A stretch of 64,000 nt of DNA from Deltaproteobacteria bacterium. GTDB taxonomy: Bacteria; Myxococcota_A; Polyangia; JAAYKL01. The DNA is taken from contig JAFGQN010000127.1 of the NCBI GenBank assembly GCA_016935665.1, positions 1-64,000 on the forward strand, read 5' to 3'. The translations under genes and the position numbers were made by a program. Of this stretch, positions 1 through 8,687 are shown piece after piece; position 1 is the stretch's first letter, and each line of letters begins with the position of its first letter. A model generated the notes under the pieces. It saw nothing but the letters and a program-made list of their open reading frames with translations. It was not told the origin of the DNA and did not search any database.

Positions 1-63
1 CCCGTTGTGTCCTCTGAAGAATTTATGAAAGATGCCGGTATCGGCCAACTGAAGCTGTCTTGA
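1..63 (+). CDS. 3' end of a truncated gene, product unknown
   Basis: Reading in phase from base 1 gives a 20-residue tail ending DAGIGQLKLS and a TGA at 61-63, so the window probably opens inside the end of a plus-strand gene. The tail is too short to assign to a family. It is followed by a long gene-free stretch. Confidence 0.35.
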   Translation, partial: PVVSSEEFMKDAGIGQLKLS

Positions 64-294
64 TTTTCGCATACGCGTCCTTTCGGCCAGCAGTGAAAGC
101 AGAAAACGGGCCAATGGCTATTGCCAATAATTTCAACTATATGGCTGCGGAAAATCTGGCCATGTGGTTACCAACGGCCACCATCGGCCGGCTATTGGGC
201 TTATGTGGTGAGCTGTACTCTTTGTCTGTGTACCAGAGGGTCTAGCTGGCAAACAATACCGGAATTGTTCGCGATACGGACTCCCATCTGTAGT

Positions 295-404
295 GCTGCG
301 TCCTTGATGGTGTGTAGTGCTGCGTCCCCGAAGGTGCTGCGTCCCCGAAGGTGCTGCGTCCCCGAAGGTGCAGCGTCCCCGAAGGTGTCTGCGTCCCCGA
401 AGGT
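295..404. repeat. 17-bp tandem repeat, GCTGCGTCCCCGAAGGT
   Basis: One degenerate copy (295-311) is followed by copies at 319-335, 336-352, 353-369 and 370-386, and an 18-bp copy at 387-404. The core is TGCGTCCCCGAAGG. There are no spacers, so this is not CRISPR. The same unit occurs twice at 5864-5897. The GTCCCC core resembles the short repeats that often accompany RAYT (REP-associated tyrosine transposase) genes, and a RAYT remnant is present at 18.7 kb. Confidence 0.85.
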
Positions 405-525
405 GTTTTTCACTTTTTTGCAAAATTCCAAAACGGCCGACCGGGTGCCATGACATTGCTCAAACAATTACTACTCAATACGACAAATTTCATCGCCAGA
501 CGCACAGGGTGGGGCGAAAAGGCTA

Positions 526-611
526 GAGTCTTTTCCGGAGGAGTCTTTTCCGGAGGAGTCTTTTCCGGAGGAGTCTTTTCCGGAGTCTTTTCCGCCGAGT
601 CTTTTCCCCCC
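526..611. repeat. 15-bp tandem repeat, GAGTCTTTTCCGGAG
   Basis: Four exact head-to-tail copies run from 526 to 585, followed by shortened and mutated copies to about 611. The unit is five codons long, so it leaves frames open on both strands. Neither reading has a believable start site or a recognisable protein around it. Confidence 0.85.
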
Positions 612-647
612 GGTTTCTGCAAGTGCGCGCTTTCGGAATGTTCGAAA

Positions 648-676
648 TTGTGATATTTTTGTTGCCTATATAAAAT
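648..676 (+). promoter_or_regulatory. sigma-70-like promoter for the GYF_2 membrane protein
   Basis: TTGTGA at 648-653 and TAAAAT at 671-676 are separated by exactly 17 bp. The -10 matches the consensus at 5 of 6 positions and the -35 at 4 of 6. The pair lies 45 nt upstream of the ATG at 721. Confidence 0.45.
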
Positions 677-720
677 ATCCCTGAACTTAGGAACTATCTT
701 AAAGCCGGGTGGAGATGACG

Positions 721-1830
721 ATGCATGCAAATCTTTTATGGTCCCTTACGCGATGGCGCTGTACTACTGAATCTCGTAACTGTTTCAAAAGTGTGATGTT
801 GTTTACAACTGCGGTGGCGTCAATGCTTTTCCCATATCAGGCTTTGGGACAGGGCGACGCCTCTGAGCCTGTTCAGATGACGGACACTGAAGCGGATGTG
901 GCGACAGAAGCGGATTCGGATACAGCCATGGAAGCAGATTCGGATATGGCGACAGAAACGGATTCGGATACGGCGACAACGGCGGACACCGAAGAACGTG
1001 TGCCGGGTCCGTCGTCCAGGCGCTGGTATATATACCTCAACCATAAGACCAGTGGCCCGTTTAAAGAGTCTAAAATGAAAGAAATGATCGCCAACGGCAC
1101 CCTTTTACCTGACACAAAAATCGCCGCCGCCGGGGCATCCGTCTGGGTTTTGGCCCGAACCGCTTTTGATTTCAGTGTCGCGCCACTGCCTCGCCCCATG
1201 TTGACCGCAGTGTCATCGCCAGAACCCACACCCCAAAACGCGGTGGTGGATAAATTGTTAAAAATCAAATCCCGCAATGTTATGACCGGAAATGTAGTCA
1301 CAATCGCCGGCATGGTTGGCGTATCTTTAGCAATGGTGATAGGGGCCGATGTACTCTACGGCAACCTGGAAGGGGATGATATGATGCTGATGATGAGCGG
1401 TTTTTTAGCGTTCACTTTTGGGGGATTGCGATTGAGCGGCGCCGTGACCAGTACAGTTGCCGCTACGAGATACAACCGTCTGGCCGGAAAACCCGCTTTT
1501 TCTTCCGCGCTGTTTTATGGCGGCCTGATGTCGGGGCTGATCGGCTATGTCGTTTCAGCGACGTTGATTTATCAGGGTATAAGAGACGCGGAGGATTTCG
1601 ATGACGATGAAAAAGGATATATTGATAAAGCCCTGCAGAAGGCGGGATGGACAGTGCTTGTCGCCGAACTCCTCAGAAACGTTTTGTGGAGCCTAAACGT
1701 GTACAATGCCAAAAAGGCCACTTTGGCACACAGGGTGATTGCGCCGAAGCGAAAGCGCGTCGTTGGCATCGCACCGATGGTTATCCCCAAAACCGGCAGT
1801 TACGGTATTTGGACTGGCGTGCAGTTCTAG
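721..1830 (+). CDS. GYF_2-domain membrane protein with acidic linker
   Basis: The 369-residue protein has an N-terminal hydrophobic segment (about residues 20-40) that can serve as signal peptide or anchor. An acidic linker of Thr/Ala/Asp/Glu repeats follows (about 45-85). Next comes a GYF_2 (DUF4339-type) domain at about 93-145, recognisable from RRWYIYLNHKTSGPF and a closing WVLARTAF. The rest carries several hydrophobic segments (about 185-330) consistent with membrane passes. GYF_2 domains often sit in bacterial envelope proteins, with an uncertain binding role. I chose ATG 721 because GGTGGAG (708-714) lies 6 nt before it; GTG 709 and ATG 715 are in frame but badly spaced. Its function is unknown. 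It stands alone between repeat-rich gaps. Confidence 0.75.
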   Translation: MHANLLWSLTRWRCTTESRNCFKSVMLFTTAVASMLFPYQALGQGDASEPVQMTDTEADVATEADSDTAMEADSDMATETDSDTATTADTEERVPGPSSRRWYIYLNHKTSGPFKESKMKEMIANGTLLPDTKIAAAGASVWVLARTAFDFSVAPLPRPMLTAVSSPEPTPQNAVVDKLLKIKSRNVMTGNVVTIAGMVGVSLAMVIGADVLYGNLEGDDMMLMMSGFLAFTFGGLRLSGAVTSTVAATRYNRLAGKPAFSSALFYGGLMSGLIGYVVSATLIYQGIRDAEDFDDDEKGYIDKALQKAGWTVLVAELLRNVLWSLNVYNAKKATLAHRVIAPKRKRVVGIAPMVIPKTGSYGIWTGVQF

Positions 1831-1944
1831 TATCAAGGTAATTGGGTATCATTCGACAATCTGAGCTGGCATAAATCAATAAGATATGATGATCACAACA
1901 AACCAGAGATAGAAATCGCGCACAATGGAGTATGGGGACGAAGC

Positions 1945-2086
1945 GTTAATTGGTGGTAAGACGCGGAATCTGGGGCGCCGCATGTGTTTTTCGAACTGAC
2001 CCCAGCTGATACTGGCGACATCGTTTGCAAAAAAGCCATGAGCTTTGAAATTCCAAACCGAACTTCTGAATATTCAGCCTGGAATA
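1945..2086 (+). repeat. dispersed intergenic block, copy 1
   Basis: This aligns by eye over most of its length with 5725-5853. Shared landmarks are AAGACGCGGAAT, GCGCATGTGT/GCCGCATGTGT, GGCGACAT(C/G)GTTTGCA, AAAGCCATG and TTTGAAATTCCAAA, in the same order with point differences and small gaps. Neither copy reads as an open frame throughout. It is probably a non-coding or non-autonomous repeated element. Confidence 0.65.
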
Positions 2087-2263
2087 TAATGCGCAAGCGA
2101 TGGATAATCTGTTCCCTCGCCACACAGGACGCAGTGTTGCATCGCCAGGTGCTTCCCGACATGGTGCACCCGTTCAAGACAAAATATGGCAGGCGTTGAT
2201 GTGTGCTGCCAGTCTTGACGGTCAATCTGGACTGGCGCGTCCCTGCCCACGGCTCAGCAGATC

Positions 2264-2312
2264 AAGGTTTGTGGGGACAGGTTTGTGGGGACGGAGAGTT
2301 TGTGGGGACGGC
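2264..2312. repeat. GTTTGTGGGGAC repeat cluster
   Basis: Three copies of GTTTGTGGGGAC lie in 50 bp. The reverse complement carries the same GTCCCC core as the 17-bp unit at 295-404 and the GGGGGACGG copies at 23401-23450. Confidence 0.65.
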
Positions 2313-2415
2313 GTCGTCCGGAACTTTGCCAATGTGCGCGGCCGTCTTGCGCAACGAAGATGATGGGCCGCCGTCCCCAATTGTTATTGGCCACGCCAAA
2401 CGGACAGCGCTTTGG

Positions 2416-4302
2416 CTATAATGCGGAACAATTGGAGATAGTGACGTTGCCGATGGCATTGTAGGTGTTGCACATGGACTCACAGGTTTGATTGATGGTG
2501 CTCTGGGGCACCGATGCCATAAAATAGTAATGAATGCGGACATCGTATGTATCGACCGATGACGATATCGTCAATCCGCAGGTAAACGTGGCATCCGACG
2601 ATGCACAGGCGCTGGTCGAAAAGACGCCCGTACATCCCGTTGACAGATCGCTGATTGAGGCGTCGTTTACCCCCACATAGTCAACGCACGATCCATTGTT
2701 CGTGCGCTGGCTGCAACTGACGGTGGTTCCGCCCCCGCTGCTGCCGTTGCCATCATCGCCATCATTACCATCATTGTCCACAAATGGAATACCGTTGCCA
2801 TCTTCATCCACATTTTCCACCCAGTCGAACCAGTTGCTTTCTTCCCCATGGGCAGTGGCGTCATCGCCTGCTTCCACGTCATCTTCAAGGGGCTCGGGCG
2901 GCGTTACCGACACCATCACAGTGGCGCCCGCCGTTACGCCCACCGTTTGCGTATCGGATAAAGTCCCCTGAAGCGACTGCAGTGTTACCTGCCATTCCCC
3001 CTCGGGCAGCATGCCGGCCCAAATGGGATCCGTCGCCGTTGTCGGTGCGCCAAAGCCCATAATCAGATTGGGGCATCCCGAAATGGGAGCGGTGGGTTCC
3101 AGCGTCACAAAGCCTTCAACGTCCGAGGCGTCCACATCTTCGGGCGCAGAAACCACGACCATCCCCTGTTCTTCTGTCACGCCGACAAAAGAAAGAACAT
3201 CTGCACTAAAGGCCCCCCATACTTTTCCAATAATCTCCATCGACTGGCTCGCAAACCACGCGGCATCATGGGCGTCCACATCTTTCACCACCGGAGTGCC
3301 AGCACTGTCAACGTCTTCATCATCGACCTCTTTTGTCCCATCAAGTCGATTAAACACCGCCTGCCCCAAACGCTCCGCCTCAGGCAAACTGGCAAACGGA
3401 GAATCGGTGGCGACATCCTTGTAGGTGACAGTGCCTTCTTTCGATTTAAAATCGTTAAATTCGTCCGCCATGACGTCCAGCGCTTTTTTTCCCGCCTCTG
3501 TAAAAACCTTCGGCGCTCCGCCGCCCAAATCAATGAAGCTGCTGCAATACTTTTTAACGCCGGCGGCAAGCAGCTTTTTTGCCTTGTTCAATACAAAATC
3601 CCACGGCCGCATTCCTTCGGTCGCAGGCGAAGTGTAATAGTCTGCATTTACACTCAGTGATGCATTTATGGCGCCCATATCATCGTCCAGTTCTCCCGTT
3701 TGCAGCATATTGTAGAATTCGCCGGATGATGAGGCTTTGCGCCGGATAGAATCCGGCATTGATTGCCACAACGCTTCTTTCTCGTCGTCGGTCATCTTTT
3801 TGGCGTTCACATTCAAAGTGTTGCGAAGCTCTTTGGCCGTTCCGACCGCCTCATTGCAAAAGTCGGTGCAGTTGACGTTTAAGAATGCTTTTTTGACTTG
3901 ATCCTTTGTGGCTTTTTTGCCCGTTGACAGCACACCCGCCATCTGGAGTTTTTCCATAGCCGTTGGGTCCGTGGTCAACTTTTCCTGGGCCGCCAGCGCG
4001 TCCTTTGCAATGGATTCCATTCGAAGTATTTCATCCATTGCCTCCTGCAGTTGCGCCGCAGTGAGTTCCAGTTCCATAAACCCGTTCTGGTAGTCGTTGC
4101 TTAAAATGCGAATGAGTCTGTAAATGGCCGTCTGCTTTTCAATGTGTGCAATCAGAACAGTGGAAAAGGCCTCTTCTGCCTCTGCCACCGTCAGCTCGTT
4201 GGCTTCGCGCGAATGGTTTTTTGAATCGCCGCAACCTGAAAAACCAAACAGGCAAATGACCAGAAGAACAGTAATGGTTTTAAAACTATTTTTTTTCGTC
4301 AT
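2416..4302 (-). CDS. large secreted lipoprotein, unknown function
   Basis: The 628-residue lipoprotein has a signal peptide and the lipobox LFGFSGC (lipidated Cys24). The body is mostly polar and helical-looking up to about residue 330, followed by a probable beta-rich part. An acidic, Gly/Asp/Asn-rich linker follows. The C-terminal domain of about 100 residues has many cysteines (CSQRTNNGSC, STGCTGVF, ESMCNTY), suggesting a disulphide-bonded surface domain. The start at 4302 is set by GAGG spaced 6 nt before the ATG; an upstream in-frame ATG at 4320 has no such site. It begins 14 nt after the stop of the Pro-rich surface protein, so the two genes form an operon. I recognise no family. Confidence 0.75.
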   Translation of the reverse strand: MTKKNSFKTITVLLVICLFGFSGCGDSKNHSREANELTVAEAEEAFSTVLIAHIEKQTAIYRLIRILSNDYQNGFMELELTAAQLQEAMDEILRMESIAKDALAAQEKLTTDPTAMEKLQMAGVLSTGKKATKDQVKKAFLNVNCTDFCNEAVGTAKELRNTLNVNAKKMTDDEKEALWQSMPDSIRRKASSSGEFYNMLQTGELDDDMGAINASLSVNADYYTSPATEGMRPWDFVLNKAKKLLAAGVKKYCSSFIDLGGGAPKVFTEAGKKALDVMADEFNDFKSKEGTVTYKDVATDSPFASLPEAERLGQAVFNRLDGTKEVDDEDVDSAGTPVVKDVDAHDAAWFASQSMEIIGKVWGAFSADVLSFVGVTEEQGMVVVSAPEDVDASDVEGFVTLEPTAPISGCPNLIMGFGAPTTATDPIWAGMLPEGEWQVTLQSLQGTLSDTQTVGVTAGATVMVSVTPPEPLEDDVEAGDDATAHGEESNWFDWVENVDEDGNGIPFVDNDGNDGDDGNGSSGGGTTVSCSQRTNNGSCVDYVGVNDASISDLSTGCTGVFSTSACASSDATFTCGLTISSSVDTYDVRIHYYFMASVPQSTINQTCESMCNTYNAIGNVTISNCSAL

Positions 4303-4316
4303 GTGGAACCTCAAAA

Positions 4317-5438
4317 TCATCCGCCAAAATCCACGCCAATGGTCAATGCGGGCTGGAGGGCCATAAACAGTGCAGTCACTGTTACCGGGTCTTCCAAAAT
4401 CCGCATGGCATTTATGGGTAGCAGGTACATACCGATGGAAACGGGAACCACCAGTTTGAATGCGCCGGTATTTAGCACCACGATGTCCAATTGAAAGCGG
4501 GGAAATAGCTCCATACCAATGAACGTGTCGTTTTCGAAATCGATACTGCTATCGGCCATGTCCTGGTTTTGGGTGAACACCATGCCAATGTCGAAGGCGA
4601 ACCCGGTTTTCACGCGGCGGCCCTTTGCAGGCTTCATTTGTTTGTTGCTGTATCCAAACGAAATCATCCGAATATCGTCCGTCTCATCCTGAAATTCGAG
4701 ATCGCCGAATCGCGCCGCAAAATACGCGCCATGATGGGCGCCGCCGGATACCCCGTACCCGGCGATACGAATCCCCGGGGTGGGGCTGCCCCTGAGAGAG
4801 TCGCTGTCGCTCTCGCCTTCGGCAACCATAAACATCCGTCCGGCGGTCCCAAATCCGATGACCATGCCAACATCGCCGTAACCGTGTTCAAAATGAGACA
4901 CCCCTTTTTTTTGCACCGGCGCAGATGTTTCCACAGCTGCCACGGTAACTGCGGGCGGAGAAGCCACTGGCTGAGAAGCGGGTGGCGGCGAGGTGGAAGG
5001 GGCCGATGCTGCTGCTGGCGCCGGTTGCGGCGCAGCGGCGTCTGCGGGCGGCGGCGGCGGTGGCACAGGGTCCTGCGCGACAGGTGGCTGAGCAGGTGCG
5101 GGGTCAACGGGCGTTTCCACAGGGGCCATCGGTGGTGCAGGCGGCGTTTCCTGCTGTGGCGGTTCCCCAGTCGATGCGGGTGGCACATCGTCTGTCGGCG
5201 CCGATGCTGCCGGAGATTCCGCAGGCGCCGTCACATTCCCTGTCGTGTCTGGCGCTGGTGGCGGGGGAGGCGTTTCGGCATCAGGTTTTTTTTTCTGCTG
5301 GGGGGGGAACACACAGTTGCCTTCCACACAAATGCGATCACCCTTGCAGTCCATGTCATTGCCGCATGCCGCCTGAGCACGAAAGCAAACTAAAGAAAGC
5401 ATCAGCACGAGGAATACGGGAACAGTTGGATTTTTCAA
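4317..5438 (-). CDS. secreted Cys/Pro-rich protein with beta-barrel-like C-terminus
   Basis: The predicted product is 373 residues starting at a TTG. AAGGAG lies 6 nt before TTG 5438 and the translation then begins directly with a clean signal peptide (MKNPTVPVFLVL...FRAQA, cleavage near Ala23). An upstream ATG at 5483 would place a charged extension before the signal. The mature N-terminus is a small four-Cys motif (ACGNDMDCKGDRICVEGNCV). A Pro/Ala-rich linker of about 130 residues follows. The C-terminal 200 residues alternate Gly and aromatic residues like an outer-membrane beta-structure. Codons for PP-QQ-KKK contain a C8 and an A9 tract. It leads an operon with the downstream large lipoprotein. 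Function unknown. Confidence 0.75.
   Translation of the reverse strand: MKNPTVPVFLVLMLSLVCFRAQAACGNDMDCKGDRICVEGNCVFPPQQKKKPDAETPPPPPAPDTTGNVTAPAESPAASAPTDDVPPASTGEPPQQETPPAPPMAPVETPVDPAPAQPPVAQDPVPPPPPPADAAAPQPAPAAASAPSTSPPPASQPVASPPAVTVAAVETSAPVQKKGVSHFEHGYGDVGMVIGFGTAGRMFMVAEGESDSDSLRGSPTPGIRIAGYGVSGGAHHGAYFAARFGDLEFQDETDDIRMISFGYSNKQMKPAKGRRVKTGFAFDIGMVFTQNQDMADSSIDFENDTFIGMELFPRFQLDIVVLNTGAFKLVVPVSIGMYLLPINAMRILEDPVTVTALFMALQPALTIGVDFGG
5286..5307 (-). repeat. paired mononucleotide tracts (A9 and C8 on the coding strand)
   Basis: The plus strand carries T9 at 5286-5294 and G8 at 5300-5307. Read on the coding strand these are C8 then A9 inside the 5' part of the Pro-rich surface protein gene. 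Slippage by one base would truncate the protein shortly after its signal peptide. Confidence 0.8.
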
Positions 5439-5724
5439 AATACTCTCCTTTAACCAACGAGTTATCAACGGAACAAACATCATCTCAAATATCGAGTTCT
5501 TTTCGGTTTAGCGGCATTTCAAATCGACTGTTGAAATGTTGTGCAAATACTGAAACGAATCAAGATCTCGTTGAATTCTCAAAAAGTAGAACCGCATTTA
5601 AAATCGGCAGCCCTTGTACTTTTTTCAGACTTTTTTCAAACTTTTTTCATTTTTTTGCAGCAACCGCCGCCACCGACCGATTGTGGGCCATGAAATCGGT
5701 TTGCTTATCCCTATTTGTGCAATT

Positions 5725-5853
5725 GGCAGCAATGGGCGGCAAGACGCGGAATTTTTGGCTGGCGCATGTGTCAAGCTGACGCCGGGCGACATGGTTTGCA
5801 GGAAAGCCATGCGTTTTGAAATTCCAAATCGACCTTTTGAATCTTGAGACTGG
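5725..5853 (+). repeat. dispersed intergenic block, copy 2
   Basis: Partner of 1945-2086 with the same order of landmarks (AAGACGCGGAAT, GCGCATGTGT, GGCGACATGGTTTGCA, AAAGCCATG, TTTGAAATTCCAAAT). It is followed directly by the 17-bp GTCCCC repeats, as if the two formed one mobile unit. Confidence 0.65.
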
Positions 5854-5863
5854 AAAAGGTTGT

Positions 5864-5897
5864 GCTGCGTCCCCGAAGGTTCTGCGTCCCCGAAGGT
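5864..5897. repeat. 17-bp GTCCCC unit, two copies
   Basis: Two head-to-tail copies of (G/T)CTGCGTCCCCGAAGGT at 5864-5880 and 5881-5897, the same unit as the array at 295-404 about 5.5 kb away. Confidence 0.85.
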
Positions 5898-5958
5898 TCT
5901 CCTAAAAAAAGTTGTTCCGCCGGGTCGGCGGTCTTTAAATCCATGACAATATCGGGAT

Positions 5959-7926
5959 TCAAAGCGGTAACGTGATATGGAACGCTGCACCGTGTCCTGG
6001 ATTCGTTTTTACAGACAGGTTTCCTTTGTGTTCCTCAACGATGATGAAGTAGGACACACTCATTCCCAGTCCCGTTCCCGCTCCGGAGGATTTGGTGGTG
6101 AAAAAAGGGTCGAAAATTCTTTTTTGGGTCTCTTCGTCCATCCCGGGGCCATTATCTTCGATTTCGATACGGACAGTCTGTTCCGATGAATTCAACACCG
6201 TCCGAATCCGAATACACGGCTTTGCGACATTGGATGAATGCATTGCAAAAGCGCTGTTGCCAAGGATATTGAGGAACACCTGCTGAATCTTGGTTTTTTT
6301 GCAGCGAATGGTAATCGCATCGGGACTGTACTCTTTTACAATATTGATTTTCCTGAAGTCATAATTTCTCTTCAGGCTAAAGTCGATTTCAGCCAGTTTC
6401 AGGCTGTCGTCTAAAAGGGTGCCAAGAGAATGTGGCTCTTTTTCCACACTCGATTTTCGTGCAAAGCTGAGCATGTTTTGAACAAGTTCCGCCATTCGGG
6501 CACCGGATTCCCGAATGCTGTTGAGCATTCTATCTACCTTCCGTATCTGCAGATACTGCTGGATGGCCTCCATCGATACGCCGACTGCATCTGCTGCGTC
6601 AACGTTGGCGACACAGTCATTCGACAGCAGTCTGGTGGACAGCACTTGAACAGTCTGCATCACTGCCCCCAGAGGGTTGTTGATTTCGTGTGCCATACCT
6701 GCGGCAAGTCCACCGATGGAAAGCATCTTTTCGTTTTGAATTATCTGTTCTTCCATTTCCACCCGTTCACTTACATCTTCGATAAGAATGACTGCGCCAT
6801 CCATGTGTTCGCTGTTCAATAACGGATAAATGATAATGTTTTCAAAAACACGCTTCCCATTCAATCGGCGCACCTTTTGGGAGTCCTGATACGGTATGTT
6901 TTTCCCAAGACATGTCTCAAACGTTGACACTGGCAAATCCAGATGTGCAAGAATATCACGGGCGGTGAGTTGCAAGGCATTCTCGCGAGAAATGCCGGTA
7001 TGCAGCGCCGCTTTTCGGTTCCATTGAACAATACATCCATCAGCATCCATCCCGATTAGCGCCACAGGCATTGCGTCCACGATGCTGGACAAATATTTTT
7101 TTAGCTGAAGGATTTTCATCTCGGCATTTTTTCGCTCGGTAACATCGAAAAGAATTCCATTGTGCACCTTCTCATCGCCCAAAAGAGCAGCAGGGCGGGA
7201 GATGCCCATCAACCAGCGAACGGAACCGTCCGGTGCGTAATATCGCACCTCACTCTCCCAATCACTGTGATTGATAATGGCAGCGTTGACTCCGGACAGG
7301 AATTCTGCCTTGTCCGCTTCGTAGATTGACGATCCGAGAGTCGACCAGACTCTGTCGTTTGGGTCAGCGGGATATCCGGTCAGCTCCTCACACCGTGGAC
7401 TGATATTGGAAAAGTAATACGTTCCATCAGGGCGCACCCGAAATTGATACACAACCCCGGGAACGTTCTGCACTATATCGTTGCGCATCTGCTCCTGTTC
7501 ACCGAGAACAGACGCAATGCGGTACTTTTCGGTATTGTCTGTTGCAACCACCAGCAGACATGGTTCGTTTGCAAATTGAATCTTTCGGGTGGTCAGGCTC
7601 AACAGTCTTTCATGTGCCTCACTGATTCTCAGGTGGACTTCGACGGGAGTTGAAAGTGGATTTGACAGTGGGATTCCATCAAACGCCTTTTTTATCGCGT
7701 CTACAGAATTCCATGGTAGCGAAAAAATGTCCTGCCCACATATCAATTCCCTGGTAGATTCGAGGAGCAGGCAAAACATGTGATTGGCTTCGACGATCAC
7801 CCCATCGGAAATCCGGCAAATCCACATTGGATTGTCTGTTGCATCGAAGACCGCATGGAACAGGCGCATGTCACTTTGAGCGCTGCAGTCCTCCGGAACT
7901 GCAGTTTGATCACAGGTTGCGCTCAT
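5959..7926 (-). CDS. soluble multi-PAS sensor histidine kinase
   Basis: The 655-residue kinase has no signal peptide or membrane segment, so it should sense a cytoplasmic cue. It has a PAS domain at about 20-130, a PAS/PAC at about 150-265 (GTYYFSNISPRCEELTGYP; DVTERKNAE linker) and a third PAS at about 278-390. The dimerisation/phosphoacceptor domain carries the H-box GLAAGMAHEINNPLGAV with His413. The C-terminal ATPase has an intact G1 box (EDNGPGMD), F box (FDPFFTTK) and G2 box (GAGTGLGMS). No response regulator is adjacent, so it is an orphan kinase here. It is transcribed divergently from the ferritin-like gene. The ATG at 7926 has only a distant GGGAG, so the start is moderately sure. 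Confidence 0.93.
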   Translation of the reverse strand: MSATCDQTAVPEDCSAQSDMRLFHAVFDATDNPMWICRISDGVIVEANHMFCLLLESTRELICGQDIFSLPWNSVDAIKKAFDGIPLSNPLSTPVEVHLRISEAHERLLSLTTRKIQFANEPCLLVVATDNTEKYRIASVLGEQEQMRNDIVQNVPGVVYQFRVRPDGTYYFSNISPRCEELTGYPADPNDRVWSTLGSSIYEADKAEFLSGVNAAIINHSDWESEVRYYAPDGSVRWLMGISRPAALLGDEKVHNGILFDVTERKNAEMKILQLKKYLSSIVDAMPVALIGMDADGCIVQWNRKAALHTGISRENALQLTARDILAHLDLPVSTFETCLGKNIPYQDSQKVRRLNGKRVFENIIIYPLLNSEHMDGAVILIEDVSERVEMEEQIIQNEKMLSIGGLAAGMAHEINNPLGAVMQTVQVLSTRLLSNDCVANVDAADAVGVSMEAIQQYLQIRKVDRMLNSIRESGARMAELVQNMLSFARKSSVEKEPHSLGTLLDDSLKLAEIDFSLKRNYDFRKINIVKEYSPDAITIRCKKTKIQQVFLNILGNSAFAMHSSNVAKPCIRIRTVLNSSEQTVRIEIEDNGPGMDEETQKRIFDPFFTTKSSGAGTGLGMSVSYFIIVEEHKGNLSVKTNPGHGAAFHITLPL

Positions 7927-8186
7927 CCAATATCGCTCCCATCATTTTTCGAAGATACCTTCCCATCACTGCGATACCGCTCTCGGCAAGGTGGTTTCAT
8001 CTAAGCCCCTAATGTAATGTATCGCAATTCAATTGCACTGCAACGCTGCGAAAAACAGGTACTGTGGATATTGAATGGATACTCGAAGATACCGACACTG
8101 GTATTTCGGTACGCGAGCGGCGTTGCAAATGGGCCAATCAACGTTACCTTTTATTAAACACATTCGTGAAAAATATGGAGTGTCCC

Positions 8187-8687
8187 ATGAAACGCGTATC
8201 ATCTCTGCAAATCGCCATTAATAACGAAGTCCGCGAGGAAAAGTACTATCTCGCCGAAGCCGCCCGGTCGAAGAACCCGGTGGTCAAGACACTGCTCACC
8301 AACCTGGCGGGAGAAGAGTTCGCCCACCAGAAATGGATAGTTAAACGACATGAGCGCATGTTGGAAACCGGGCAATGGCCAGAGGAGCTTACTATTGAGG
8401 AGAGCGACTTGTCTCTGGCCGAAGAACTGAATAAGCTCAACTACCAAAGCGATGTGACCCGGCAGCACGATGACGATGACATCGCATGCCTGAACAAAGC
8501 GGTGCAGTTTGAAATGGAGGCGGCCGATTTCTACTTTTCCCTGGCTAAAAAAGCCACGAACCCAAAAGAAGAAGCGTTCTTCCATTATCTGGGCAAACTG
8601 GAGCAGGATCACATGGCGTCCATTCGAGATTCACTCGCCTACCTGGAAGACCCGGAAGGCTATTTCACCGGTAAAGCGGACCATTAA
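8187..8687 (+). CDS. ferritin-like / rubrerythrin-type diiron protein
   Basis: This four-helix-bundle protein has 166 residues. Helix motifs EVREEKYYLAEAA and GEEFAHQKWIVKRH in the first half, and QFEMEAADFY and GKLEQDHMASI in the second, supply the paired Glu/ExxH ligands of a diiron site, as in rubrerythrins. There is no C-terminal rubredoxin Cys pairs, so it is the short ferritin-like form. The expected role is cytoplasmic peroxide or iron handling. I chose ATG 8187 because GGAG lies 6 nt upstream; the frame stays open to 8064, but the extension lacks a ribosome site and any ferritin similarity. Confidence 0.88.
   Translation: MKRVSSLQIAINNEVREEKYYLAEAARSKNPVVKTLLTNLAGEEFAHQKWIVKRHERMLETGQWPEELTIEESDLSLAEELNKLNYQSDVTRQHDDDDIACLNKAVQFEMEAADFYFSLAKKATNPKEEAFFHYLGKLEQDHMASIRDSLAYLEDPEGYFTGKADH

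Larger units (their letters stand above)
64..647. other. gene-free repeat-rich intergenic region A
   Basis: I see no convincing gene here. Short frames exist on both strands, but they consist mostly of translated tandem repeats. The stretch holds two tandem arrays (17-bp and 15-bp units, listed separately). The 17-bp unit recurs at 5864-5897. A promoter-like pair lies just downstream at 648-676. Confidence 0.5.
1831..2415. other. gene-free repeat-rich intergenic region B
   Basis: No supported gene. It contains a copy of a dispersed block (1945-2086) that resembles 5725-5853, and a run of GTTTGTGGGGAC units (2264-2312). It separates a plus-strand gene from two minus-strand genes. Confidence 0.5.
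5439..5958. other. gene-free repeat-rich intergenic region C
   Basis: No supported gene. The stretch is AT-rich with T runs (5610-5660). It contains the second copy of the dispersed block (5725-5853) and two copies of the 17-bp unit (5864-5897). The promoter for the surface-protein operon should lie near its left end. Confidence 0.5.

Noticed and set aside
295-611. Two tandem arrays as a CRISPR locus
   Set aside because: Units are 15 and 17 bp and abut each other without unique spacers; no cas gene is near.
410-730. Minus-strand frame with TPPEK repeats
   Set aside because: The repeats are the 15-bp array in translation; no start site and no recognisable flanking domains.
4569-5393. Long Arg/Cys-rich plus-strand frame
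   Set aside because: It is the antisense of the Pro-rich linker (CCN codons read as NGG); it has no ribosome site and no natural composition.
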